Assembly (NCBI RefSeq): GCF_022780145.1
Contig: NZ_JALEXO010000084.1
Location: forward strand, 1 to 13,736
Length of the DNA: 13,736 nucleotides
Direction of reading: 5' to 3'
From: Intestinibacter sp.
Lineage (GTDB): Bacteria > Bacillota > Clostridia > Peptostreptococcales > Peptostreptococcaceae
Both the position numbers and the translations under genes were made by a program. The notes under the pieces are model-generated. The model ran no database searches and was not told where the DNA came from. It was given only the letters and a program-made list of their open reading frames with translations. Positions 5,426-13,195 of the stretch are shown piece after piece; positions within the stretch are counted from its first letter, which is position 1, and every line of letters begins with the position of its first letter.

Positions 5426-6538
5426 ATGAGCAATGCATTTATAAGAAAAAGAAGCAAAAACTACATAGTTTATTTAGAATATACAGATGAAACTACAGGT
5501 AAAAAGAAGCAAAAAAACATGGGGTCATACCCACTAAAAAGAGATGCTTCAAAGAGACTTAATGAATTAAAAGAAGAAATCTACAATGAAGAATTGCTGC
5601 TTCCTAATAAAATCACAGTAGAAAGCTACCTGATTGATTTCTTAGAAAAATACAAGATAAATCTATCTATTACTACATATAACTGTTATATGAGGATTTG
5701 CAAAAAATACATAATTCCTATGCTTGGAGATATAAAATTAATCGATTTAAGACCGATACATCTGCAAAATTACGTAGATGACTTGCTTGGAATTCTAAGT
5801 CCTCAGACTATAAAGATACATATAAATATAATAAATCTAGCGCTAAAAAGGGCTTATAAATTAAAACTAATAAAGGAAAACTTTGTAGATTGTGTAGAGA
5901 TTCCTAAAAATAAAAAGTACAACAACAAGATATACGACCAAAAGGATATGTTGAAATTGCTAAAGGTATGTAAAAATACAGAATTAGAGCTTCCTATAAA
6001 CTTAGCTGCAGGTCTAGGTCTTCGTATATCAGAGATATTAGGTCTTACTTGGGATAACATAAATTTCGAGGACGATACTGTGACAGTAGAAAAAATAACT
6101 GTGAGAAATGAAGGGAAAGTAATATTAAAGGATCCAAAGACAGAGACATCTATAAGAATTATCTCTGCCCCAAAGGAAGTCATGAATCTACTTAAAGAGT
6201 ACAAGAGAAAATACCTTCAAGATAAGCTTCAAGGAAAAAATAAAGGCACTACCCTTTTGTTCTCAGACAAAAATGGAAATCCTATTGCCGAAGATATACT
6301 GAGTAAAAAGTTCAGTAGATTTTTAAGAGAAAATAATTTACCTCATATTAGATTTCACGACATAAGACACTCTCATGTAACTCTACTGATAAATGCAAAA
6401 GTTCCTATAAAAGTAATTTCTGAGAGAGTCGGTCACTCTAATGTAAATACGACTTTAAATATTTACTCTCACACTCTTAAGGAAATGGATCAAGAAGCTT
6501 CAGAGAAAATTTCTGAGAGTCTTTTTAACTTAGGTTAA
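5426..6538 (+). CDS. Tyrosine recombinase / phage-type integrase
   Basis: A complete 370-residue site-specific recombinase that would cut and rejoin DNA at att sites through a 3'-phosphotyrosine link. Domains: an AP2-like arm-binding region (about 5-58, IRKRSKNYIVYLEY... GSYPLKRDASKRLNELKEEI), a SAM-like core-binding domain (about 63-155) and the catalytic domain (about 168-360). All catalytic residues are present: Arg200 in GLGLRISEI, Lys238 in DPKTE, His311 and Arg314 in HDIRHSH, His337 in GHSN and the nucleophile Tyr347 in NIYSHT. The ribosome site GGGAGGA precedes the ATG closely. Architecture and length are those of temperate phages and integrative elements of Firmicutes. No excisionase, relaxase, capsid or tRNA gene is nearby, so this is an orphan: either the end of a decayed element or a resident enzyme. 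Direct repeats lie upstream and a large palindrome downstream. Confidence 0.93.
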   Translation: MSNAFIRKRSKNYIVYLEYTDETTGKKKQKNMGSYPLKRDASKRLNELKEEIYNEELLLPNKITVESYLIDFLEKYKINLSITTYNCYMRICKKYIIPMLGDIKLIDLRPIHLQNYVDDLLGILSPQTIKIHINIINLALKRAYKLKLIKENFVDCVEIPKNKKYNNKIYDQKDMLKLLKVCKNTELELPINLAAGLGLRISEILGLTWDNINFEDDTVTVEKITVRNEGKVILKDPKTETSIRIISAPKEVMNLLKEYKRKYLQDKLQGKNKGTTLLFSDKNGNPIAEDILSKKFSRFLRENNLPHIRFHDIRHSHVTLLINAKVPIKVISERVGHSNVNTTLNIYSHTLKEMDQEASEKISESLFNLG

Positions 6539-6545
6539 AATAATT

Positions 6546-6727
6546 TTATTATGTAAACTCAATTTAAAATAAGCGAAAAAATGCGACATTTTTAAATCGA
6601 TTTTAAGATATGTATAAATTGATTTTAATATAATAAGTCAATTAAGCTAGTTCAAATCTTTAAAATCGATTTAAATGCTTATTTATAAATTTTAACTGGT
6701 AAAAAATATATTAAGTTTACATAATAA
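6546..6727. repeat. About 180-bp interrupted palindrome downstream of the integrase
   Basis: Four nested inverted arms share a centre near 6626-6637. Outer: TTATTATGTAAACT (6546-6559) against its complement at 6714-6727, 14 bp perfect. Second: AAATAAGC (6567-6574) against 6677-6684. Third: TTTAAATCGATTTTAA (6591-6606) against 6660-6675, 16 bp perfect. Inner: AATTGA (6617-6622) against 6638-6643. The left side carries about 13 extra nt (6575-6587) and the right about 25 unmatched nt (6685-6713). No open reading frame is inside. It may be a MITE-like relic, a recombination site or a long structured RNA. Confidence 0.8.
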
Positions 6728-6756
6728 TATTAAAGTAACTTAATTTCGAGATATAA

Positions 6757-6808
6757 TCAAAAAAGGGATGATGTAAAATAAATTTTTAGTATATTTTACA
6801 TCATCCCT
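6757..6808 (-). terminator. Strong terminator of the RR/HK/ABC/CPBP cluster
   Basis: A perfect 17-bp stem (6764-6780 with 6792-6808, arm AGGGATGATGTAAAATA) has an 11-nt loop. On the minus strand it is followed by TTTTTT (6763-6758). It starts 17 nt past the CPBP stop codon and could also stop transcripts coming from the integrase. Confidence 0.92.
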
Positions 6809-6824
6809 ATATTATTGTTTAATT

Positions 6825-7715
6825 TTAAAGAGACTGCTGCTTCTTTTTAAATGTTTTATATGCAATATAAAGATACAGCGGTAAATATGCTAAAACGACC
6901 TGTAGAAGCATTAAAATACCTGTCAATTCTGATGTATCTACAAAAAGCGAAGGTGAAGCTCCAACAGAAATATCTGAAGATATAAAAACAAAAGCTAAAA
7001 AATTATTCAACCAGTGGATTGCTAAACCAGGAGCCAAGCTTTTGAAATAAATATCTACAAAAAACATACTTGCCCCAGCCAAAAAGTAACTTGCAGCTGC
7101 GAAATACACCTGAATGTCTGCTTGAGCAAGTACCTCTGGATTTGATAAATGCAATGACATAAAAATCAGCGAGCTGACAATTCCTGCAATGACTGTACCT
7201 ACAGACATTTTAATCTCATCTTTGCAGATAAAACGAATAAAGAATCCACGGAATACAAATTCTTCAAAAGATGTCTGTGCCCATACTAGCAACAGGCAAA
7301 TGACAAAATTAATAATAAATATATTTATACTGATATTACGTAGATGAATCTGACCGATGCTCAGTATTGTGCTAATCATTATTCCCAAGGCATACAATGC
7401 CAGTATTGTGGCAGTCTGTTTTTTATTCACACTACCATTTGACCCGAGTATGAAATCATGTATTGAGGTTTTGGCAATCCATTTTATTGCCAAAACAATA
7501 CCAAGGAACATTAAGCAAAAACTTCCTAGAATATTAAAAATCTCAGCTACGGGTGCAAAAAAGCTCCCTTCAGTAAATATTGGCAGAAATTCAACACAAA
7601 TGATCCAAGGTACTGCAAACACATGACCAAGCAGATAACCAACAACAGCAGTAATTATCCATCGAAATTTTGAGCATTCATTAGGCAACCATGTTTTATT
7701 TTCTTTGTTTGACAT
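6825..7715 (-). CDS. CPBP-family intramembrane glutamic endopeptidase
   Basis: A 296-residue integral membrane protein of the CPBP (CAAX/Abi, PF02517) family. The three signature motifs are intact: EExxxR (Glu151, Glu152, Arg156 in FEEFVFRGF), FxxxH (Phe185 to His189, FMSLH) and HxxxN (His234, Asn238, HWLNN). About eight hydrophobic segments are visible, e.g. about 18-41, 58-80, 102-121, 128-147, 171-188, 206-225 and 265-287. Some bacterial members protect against bacteriocins or mature peptides; many are uncharacterised. The ATG follows GAGGGGATAAAAA. The gene begins 29 nt after the ABC permease stop with no terminator between, so it is the last gene of that operon. Four of its 60-base lines counted by hand give about 36% G+C, against about 24% for two lines of the adjacent permease, which points to separate acquisition. 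Confidence 0.9.
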   Translation of the reverse strand: MSNKENKTWLPNECSKFRWIITAVVGYLLGHVFAVPWIICVEFLPIFTEGSFFAPVAEIFNILGSFCLMFLGIVLAIKWIAKTSIHDFILGSNGSVNKKQTATILALYALGIMISTILSIGQIHLRNISINIFIINFVICLLLVWAQTSFEEFVFRGFFIRFICKDEIKMSVGTVIAGIVSSLIFMSLHLSNPEVLAQADIQVYFAAASYFLAGASMFFVDIYFKSLAPGLAIHWLNNFLAFVFISSDISVGASPSLFVDTSELTGILMLLQVVLAYLPLYLYIAYKTFKKKQQSL

Positions 7716-7744
7716 TTTTTATCCCCTCATTCTTTTAAATGATT

Positions 7745-10327
7745 TTATATACTCTCTTGTCTTATATTGTCCATAATATTTTCTTTGCTTATTTTTTTCA
7801 TAGGAATATAAGAAGCTATAAAAGTTATAATGAATATTCCGACTACCGATATAAGTATAGCCTTATATGGGATCATAACATCAAATGAAATCATATTTCC
7901 TACAATCCTACACATCAATATATTTAGAGCTACTCCAATTGGAACTCCATATAAAAGAGACAATATGCCGTATAAAAAGCTCTCTAAGTAAATTATCTTA
8001 TTAAATCCACCAGGTGTAACGCCTATAGACTTTATAACTGCAAATTCTCTTTTTCTAAGATTTATATTTGTGCTGATTGTATTTACTATATTAGTTACGC
8101 TGACTAGCGATATAACTACTATAAATCCATACACGAAAATTTTCATGACATCCATAGTCTGTTGATTTTGTTTAGCTCCTTCTACTTTATCGTATACATT
8201 GAAATTTGAGTCCTCTGCTAATCTCTTTATTTCTTTTCTAACCTGTTCGCTTTTATCAGTTGAAATATTCAAAGTACTGTAAAGATTTTTGTCCTTTGGT
8301 AAATCTAATTTTTCAATCAATTCGTCATATGCCACTATATCGTATCCCATATCTTTATATTGATTATTTCCTGTAATTATATCTTCAGTTATAGCCATTA
8401 CTTTAAGCTCTACATCTTTTTGAATCGAATCTCCTGTTTTATTGTCATAAGCTTCTACAGTAGCTTTTAATGTATCTCCCACCTTGTAATTTGTAAGTGT
8501 TAGATGTGATTTTTTACCAGTAGATTCTGCATAGCTATTTTTAACTAAAATTACTCCATTTTCTTTTACAGCTTTATCTTTGTCAAAGCTTCCATCTACT
8601 AGATTTATTTTTTTGATGCTTATCTCTCCAGGAAAACGAAGGCTGTTGAAAGTAAATTCATAGCTATTTCCTTTCTTTTCAAAAGACTTGTCTATAAGCT
8701 CTTTATTCTTTTGATTTATATCATCTTGATCTACAGATAAAACTACATTATATGAAAAATCATATGCGACATCATTTACACCTTTAGTTTTTCTTATTTC
8801 ATCTACAAGCTTTTTAGTTTTTTCTTCTGATGCAGGTTTATTAGCGTATAAAGTCAAATCACTTGTAATCTGACCGTAGTATACGTTATTTGCTTTTAAA
8901 AACATATCCATAAATCCATTAAATGATATAAATATAACTATGCTTATAACTAGAGAAAAAAGTGTGATTCTAAACTTGCCTTTATTTCTTCTAAGGTTTT
9001 TATATGCAAGCTCTCCTTCAGTTTTAAATATTAATTTTACTAATCTAGATTTTTTAACCTTGCCAACTTTTAGATTGGCGCTGTTTTTAATAGCTTCAAG
9101 TGGTGAAGTTTTGGCTGCATTTATAGCAGGAAGTATTGTAGAAATCGCAATAGTTATTAGTATTATTAAAGTACTCACTATCAACATTTTAAGACTAAAT
9201 ACTATTTTTAAACCTAGCTCACCGAATAATGAAGTTTTGAAGAAGCTTTCAATTATCTTAAATACTATATCAATAGCCACAGTACCAGATAGAAGTCCTA
9301 TAGGTATTCCTATGATACTTATTAAAAGAGCTTCTAAAAATACAAGCTTCATAATTTGTGATTTTGTTGCTCCTATGGAATTTAATATTCCAAATTGTTT
9401 CTTACGCTCACTTATAGATATACTAAATGAGTTGTAGATAGTAGCTATAGTGCATATTATTACAAGTGAGGCTACAAGTACTACTATAGAGATTATAGTT
9501 GTGTTTGTCGTTTCATTAACACTAGCTCCCAAAAGTCTCAATAGATGTTCATTAAAATCTATGTTTTTGTAGTAAGTATTTGTCTTTTGATTATAACTAT
9601 ATCTGTCGTCATTTGGATTTTCACTTTGAGCTAGATTTATTTGTTTGGCTATATTCATTGTAGTATCGTATATTCCCTTAGGATTTTTTGTAGCTATAAA
9701 TACAGTAAATTTATCTTTGTTGGATTTTGAATTTATATCAAATCCACATATAGCTAGTGAATTATATACTTCAAAATCAGGCTTGCTCATAATGCCGACT
9801 ATTTTGTAGCTTTTTTTATTACTATTTGTTACTTTTGAGAATGTGTTAGTTTCATCGTATTCAGTATCGCCTACTTCTAATTCTATAGTGTCGCCTATTT
9901 TTTTATTTAAATTTTTAATAGCTTTTTGACTTAAAATTATTTCATTTTCATTTTTAGGAAATTCGCCTTGCTCTACAATCAGCATATAGCTATCAAATGC
10001 ATTTTTGTCAAATGAGTTTACTTCTAGTAAAGAGGCTTTTTCTTTATCTATCAACGCAGATCCTACCTCTTGCTTGTAACCGTATTTAGATACTTCAGCA
10101 GATTTAGATACAATCAGTGCATCTTTTTTATTTAAATCGTAAAAACTAGCGTAAAAATCACTATTGCTAGAAATAGCACTCCTCATCTCGTAATCTAAAA
10201 GGCTCATACATATATTTCCTATACCGCATATAAGAGCAGTTGAAAGTATGATACCTATTATAGTAACTAGAGTTCTTCTTTTATTTTCTTTTAAATATCT
10301 TATAGTCAATGAAGTATATAAGTTCAT
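7745..10327 (-). CDS. ABC transporter permease, MacB/FtsX type (two FtsX domains)
   Basis: An 860-residue membrane protein built as an internal duplication. First half: a membrane segment at about 18-42, an extracytoplasmic MacB-PCD-like domain to about 275, then a three-helix FtsX domain (about 278-410) with the cytoplasmic motif ERKKQFGILNSIGATKSQI. Second half: ELAYKNLRRNKGKFR followed by a membrane segment (about 450-470), a second extracytoplasmic domain, and a closing FtsX domain with LRKREFAVIKSIGVTPGGF. Proteins of this type do not carry cargo through a pore but couple ATP hydrolysis to movement outside the membrane, serving in lipoprotein handling, peptide resistance or signalling. 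The ATG directly abuts the ATPase stop (TAGATG), with AGGTGA inside the ATPase end, so translation is coupled. Its ATPase partner is the gene just upstream. Confidence 0.93.
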   Translation of the reverse strand: MNLYTSLTIRYLKENKRRTLVTIIGIILSTALICGIGNICMSLLDYEMRSAISSNSDFYASFYDLNKKDALIVSKSAEVSKYGYKQEVGSALIDKEKASLLEVNSFDKNAFDSYMLIVEQGEFPKNENEIILSQKAIKNLNKKIGDTIELEVGDTEYDETNTFSKVTNSNKKSYKIVGIMSKPDFEVYNSLAICGFDINSKSNKDKFTVFIATKNPKGIYDTTMNIAKQINLAQSENPNDDRYSYNQKTNTYYKNIDFNEHLLRLLGASVNETTNTTIISIVVLVASLVIICTIATIYNSFSISISERKKQFGILNSIGATKSQIMKLVFLEALLISIIGIPIGLLSGTVAIDIVFKIIESFFKTSLFGELGLKIVFSLKMLIVSTLIILITIAISTILPAINAAKTSPLEAIKNSANLKVGKVKKSRLVKLIFKTEGELAYKNLRRNKGKFRITLFSLVISIVIFISFNGFMDMFLKANNVYYGQITSDLTLYANKPASEEKTKKLVDEIRKTKGVNDVAYDFSYNVVLSVDQDDINQKNKELIDKSFEKKGNSYEFTFNSLRFPGEISIKKINLVDGSFDKDKAVKENGVILVKNSYAESTGKKSHLTLTNYKVGDTLKATVEAYDNKTGDSIQKDVELKVMAITEDIITGNNQYKDMGYDIVAYDELIEKLDLPKDKNLYSTLNISTDKSEQVRKEIKRLAEDSNFNVYDKVEGAKQNQQTMDVMKIFVYGFIVVISLVSVTNIVNTISTNINLRKREFAVIKSIGVTPGGFNKIIYLESFLYGILSLLYGVPIGVALNILMCRIVGNMISFDVMIPYKAILISVVGIFIITFIASYIPMKKISKENIMDNIRQESI

Positions 10328-11005
10328 CTATATCACCTCATCACTTTTTATAATTCCATCCTCCATAGTTATGACTCTGTCGGCTTGAAGTGCTATGTTT
10401 GTGTCGTGAGTTATAACTATCAAGGTTTGTTTGTATTTTTTTACTGAAATTTTAAGAAGCTCTACAACCTCTTTTGAGTTTTTGCTGTCTAGGTTACCTG
10501 TTGGTTCATCGGCTAAAACTATAGTAGGTCTGTTTATTAAGGCTCTACCAATTGAAGTTCTCTGCTGTTGACCACCGCTAAGCTGATTTGGTAGGTGGTT
10601 TTCTCTTTCTTTTAAACCTAGAGTTTTTATTAAATCCTCATAATACTCGCTATCTATTTTTCTATTGTCCAGTTCTGCTGGCAGCATTATGTTTTCTTTG
10701 ACTGTCAATACTGGAATTAGATTGTAAAACTGATATATAAGTCCTACATTTCTTCTTCTAAATATTGCGAGGTCCTTTTCCTTTAATGTATATATATCTA
10801 CGTCATTTATAAAAACATTTCCACTAGTCGGCTTATCCACTCCACCTAATAAATGAAGCAATGTACTTTTGCCGCTTCCACTAGGTCCTACTATCGCTAC
10901 AAATTCACCTTTGTTTATCGATAAATTTACATTTTGAAGTGCTTTTACTTCAGCTTCTCCTTTGCCGTAGCTTTTCGATAAGTTTTCCACTCTCAATATT
11001 TCCAT
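10328..11005 (-). CDS. ABC transporter ATP-binding protein (LolD/MacB type)
   Basis: A 225-residue ATPase that drives the adjoining FtsX-type permease. All nucleotide-binding motifs are present: Walker A GPSGSGKST, Q-loop YQFYNLIPVL, signature LSGGQQQR, Walker B IVLADEP and the H-loop VITHD. The MEILRVENLSKSYGKGEAEV start and the overall length are those of the LolD/MacB/BceA group. I place the start at the ATG at 11005-11003 because GGAGGG sits 7 nt upstream and the family begins there. An upstream in-frame ATG at 11092 would add 29 residues unlike any ABC protein. The gene lies 97 nt after the histidine-kinase stop and runs straight into the permease. Regulation by the neighbouring two-component system is likely. 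Confidence 0.95.
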   Translation of the reverse strand: MEILRVENLSKSYGKGEAEVKALQNVNLSINKGEFVAIVGPSGSGKSTLLHLLGGVDKPTSGNVFINDVDIYTLKEKDLAIFRRRNVGLIYQFYNLIPVLTVKENIMLPAELDNRKIDSEYYEDLIKTLGLKERENHLPNQLSGGQQQRTSIGRALINRPTIVLADEPTGNLDSKNSKEVVELLKISVKKYKQTLIVITHDTNIALQADRVITMEDGIIKSDEVI

Positions 11006-11102
11006 ATATTTACCCTCCATATAAATTCGTTTTTTTTGATGATTTTTATACTTTAAGTTTAATGTCTGTAGCTTACAACAAGGTGAATTCAAATCTTACA
11101 AT
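11006..11102 (-). promoter_or_regulatory. Kinase-ABC gap with repeated CTTACAA motif
   Basis: This 97-nt gap separates the kinase and ABC genes. Plus-strand CTTACAA occurs at 11072-11078 and 11095-11101, 23 bp apart, and the first copy overlaps the near-palindrome TGTAGCTTACA (11067-11077). A gap at this place often holds a regulator-controlled promoter for the transporter. I find no convincing -35/-10 pair, so this is tentative. Confidence 0.3.
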
Positions 11103-12359
11103 TTAGTCACTATAGGTTTTATGGAAAATTATATGAAATTCACTGCCGACTCCTTTTTTGCTTTTTACGTATATAGTTCCGTTTTGGCTCTCTACTATCG
11201 ATTTTGCCATGGCGAGTCCAATTCCGACACTGTCGCTTTTGCTGTTTTTGCCTTTGTAAAATCTTTTAAATATATTTGGTAGATCTTTTTTATCTATGCC
11301 TTCTCCGTTGTCTTTTATAACTATTTCTGAATATATTGGATTTTCCTCGTAATTTATTTCAATTTGTCCGTTGTCTGGTGTGTGCTCTACACAGTTTTTG
11401 ATTATATTTGTTATCGCCTCTGCAGACCATTCTATATCTCCAGTATATGATGCGTCCTCTTTACCGTTTATTGAAATTGCTATATTTTTTAATTCCATAG
11501 GTATTATCATAGGGCTTATTGATTTTCTTATCAATTCATCTATGTTTACTTTTTCTGTTTTAAATTCTATGACTTTAGCCTCAACCTTTGCAAGCTTTAA
11601 CATGCTTTTTATAAGCCATTCCATACGAGAGAGTTGAGCGCTTGTTTTATCTAAAAACTCGATTCGTTTTTCTTTGTCTAAGTCTCCGTACATCAGATCA
11701 TTTAAGATTATTAGCGATGTCATAGGAGTTTTGAGTTGGTGAGATATATCTGAAATTGTATTGTTTAAAAAGATTTTTTCGTTTTGCAGAAGATTTACTT
11801 TTTCTTTTAATATAGTAGTCATTTTCATAAGCTCTACCTTTAGAAGTCCTATTTGTCCCTCTTGGTTTTTGTCTTTCATGTCGTAGTATCTACCCTCAGA
11901 GTTATGGTATACATAGTCGGTCATATCTTTTATATCTGTGTAGATTTTTCTAAAATAAGAAAACGATAAAATTATAAACACTATAAACGTAAATACAACG
12001 AAAGCTAAATTTAACGCAAAAATATTACCTAAGCTCTCAGATATAATGGGTTCATTTGAGATAGAAATACTATTGTCGTAGTTGTATTTTTGTAATATTT
12101 CAGCTCCAGAGTTTATGTTCTCTTTGCTTCTCGATTGAGTTATTATATCTACAATATCGTCTTCTAATTCTGGATGTTCAATAAGTACATCTCCTAATAT
12201 GGCTTGGTTATTTTCGACTACTTTATTTTTTATAATATTTAAATTGGTTATAGTTAATCCAAAACATAAAACTATAGCCATTATAAATATAAATGTGTAA
12301 TTTTTTAGAAATTTTTTGACCTCGATATTACTTAGTATTGTCACTTTGACCACTTCCAT
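11103..12359 (-). CDS. Sensor histidine kinase
   Basis: A 418-residue membrane sensor kinase that would phosphorylate the adjoining response regulator. Two membrane segments (about 22-43 and 113-135) enclose an extracytoplasmic loop of about 70 residues with no recognised fold, so it can sense something outside the cell, unlike the loop-less BceS-type kinases. A linker follows, then the DHp helix with the phospho-acceptor His207 (SDISHQLKTP), and the ATPase domain with N-box Asn322 (NIIKNCVEHTP), G1 at 350-354 (DNGEG), F-box FKRFYKG and G2 at 379-381 (VGIGLAMAK). It overlaps the regulator's last codons by 32 nt, so the two are translationally coupled. The listed ATG has a poor ribosome site; a GTG five codons later (12344) is a possible alternative start. 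Confidence 0.93.
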   Translation of the reverse strand: MEVVKVTILSNIEVKKFLKNYTFIFIMAIVLCFGLTITNLNIIKNKVVENNQAILGDVLIEHPELEDDIVDIITQSRSKENINSGAEILQKYNYDNSISISNEPIISESLGNIFALNLAFVVFTFIVFIILSFSYFRKIYTDIKDMTDYVYHNSEGRYYDMKDKNQEGQIGLLKVELMKMTTILKEKVNLLQNEKIFLNNTISDISHQLKTPMTSLIILNDLMYGDLDKEKRIEFLDKTSAQLSRMEWLIKSMLKLAKVEAKVIEFKTEKVNIDELIRKSISPMIIPMELKNIAISINGKEDASYTGDIEWSAEAITNIIKNCVEHTPDNGQIEINYEENPIYSEIVIKDNGEGIDKKDLPNIFKRFYKGKNSKSDSVGIGLAMAKSIVESQNGTIYVKSKKGVGSEFHIIFHKTYSD

Positions 12360-13038
12360 TCCATTTATAGCCTAGACCTCTGACTGTAATTATATATTTA
12401 GGTTTAGATGAATCGTCCTCTATTTTTTCGCGAAGTCTCTTTATATATACGCTGAGAGTATTGTCGTTTATAAAATCATAGGTTACATCCCAGAGCTTTT
12501 CTAGTATTTTATTTCTGCTTAACACTGTGTTTTCATTTTGAATTAAAATCAGTAGAAGCTTGTATTCTGCTGAGGTAAGCAACACTTCCTCTCCATTTTT
12601 AAATACTCTAGCTTCTAATGTATGTATCGATAAATCTCCGAATTTTAATACCTTTTTATTGTCAGATTGAGACTTGCCATTTCTTCTCAAAACTGCATTT
12701 ATTCTAGAAATTAGCTCTCTAACTCTAAAGGGCTTAGTTATATAGTCATCTGCACCTATATCTAATCCCATTACTATATTTACCTCTTCATCGCAAGCAG
12801 TCAAAAATATAACTGGAAGATCTTCGTTTATTCTTTTTATTTCCTTTAAAAAATCATATCCATTCCCATCTGGAAGCATAACATCTAATAGTACTATATC
12901 GTATTTTTGTTTTGATATTGTTTTTCTAGCTTCTTCTAAGTTTTCGGCTATTTCTAGATTAAATCTCTCTTGTTCAACTGCGTATTTTACTGCAAACGCA
13001 ATTGTGCTATCGTCTTCTACCATAAGTATATTTCTCAT
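12328..13038 (-). CDS. OmpR/PhoB-family response regulator
   Basis: A 236-residue DNA-binding regulator. The receiver domain (1-120) has the acidic pocket Glu8/Asp9/Asp10, the phospho-acceptor Asp52 (LLDVMLPDG), Thr80 and Lys102 (TKPF). The winged-helix output domain (about 130-228) has the family pattern TSAEYKLLLILIQN, LSRNKILEKLWD and VYIKRLREKIEDD...YIITVRGLGYKW. When phosphorylated by the kinase encoded just downstream it would bind direct-repeat operators and control this cluster and perhaps the adjacent transporter. AGAAAGGAAAT precedes the ATG. It is the first gene of the five-gene minus-strand cluster; a 9-bp tandem repeat lies 34-52 nt upstream. Confidence 0.96.
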   Translation of the reverse strand: MRNILMVEDDSTIAFAVKYAVEQERFNLEIAENLEEARKTISKQKYDIVLLDVMLPDGNGYDFLKEIKRINEDLPVIFLTACDEEVNIVMGLDIGADDYITKPFRVRELISRINAVLRRNGKSQSDNKKVLKFGDLSIHTLEARVFKNGEEVLLTSAEYKLLLILIQNENTVLSRNKILEKLWDVTYDFINDNTLSVYIKRLREKIEDDSSKPKYIITVRGLGYKWNGSGQSDNTK

Positions 13039-13072
13039 AATAATTTCCTTTCTAAACTGTTCATTTTTAATA

Positions 13073-13090
13073 TTTACTAAATTTACTAAA
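13073..13090 (-). promoter_or_regulatory. Tandem TTTACTAAA repeat, candidate operator of the regulator gene
   Basis: Two perfect 9-bp units, TTTACTAAA, lie head to tail at 13073-13081 and 13082-13090 (minus strand TTTAGTAAA), just before the response-regulator gene. OmpR-type regulators bind direct repeats, so an autoregulatory site is plausible. The site lies downstream of the best -10 candidate. Confidence 0.4.
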
Positions 13091-13128
13091 AAATATATAA
13101 TGATATACTCAATAGTTTTTATCTATAT

Positions 13129-13155
13129 ATTATAATAATACTTCTAAATAGTAAA
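13129..13155 (-). promoter_or_regulatory. Weak candidate promoter of the two-component operon
   Basis: The minus strand reads TTTACT (13155-13150), a 15-nt spacer, and a perfect TATAAT (13134-13129). The -10 box is ideal, but the spacer is two bases short and the -35 box matches only in part. This would suit a promoter needing an activator such as the regulator itself. Confidence 0.35.
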
Positions 13156-13195
13156 CTTTTTACCAAAATTCTAACTAACTTTAAGTATTTAATTA

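Noticed and set aside
5854..6204. 116-codon minus-strand open frame inside the integrase
   Set aside because: It is antisense to conserved integrase motifs, including the catalytic arginine region.
5200..6730. A CRISPR array or tRNA attachment gene near the integrase
   Set aside because: The repeats are short and irregular with no spacer series, and no cloverleaf or CCA end can be drawn.
8940..9437. 165-codon plus-strand open frame
   Set aside because: It lies wholly inside the ABC permease on the other strand, has no ribosome site and has an unremarkable hydrophobic composition mirrored from the membrane segments.
11006..11092. N-terminal 29-residue extension of the ABC ATPase
   Set aside because: It has no ribosome site and no family resemblance, while the ATG at 11005 has GGAGGG at ideal spacing.
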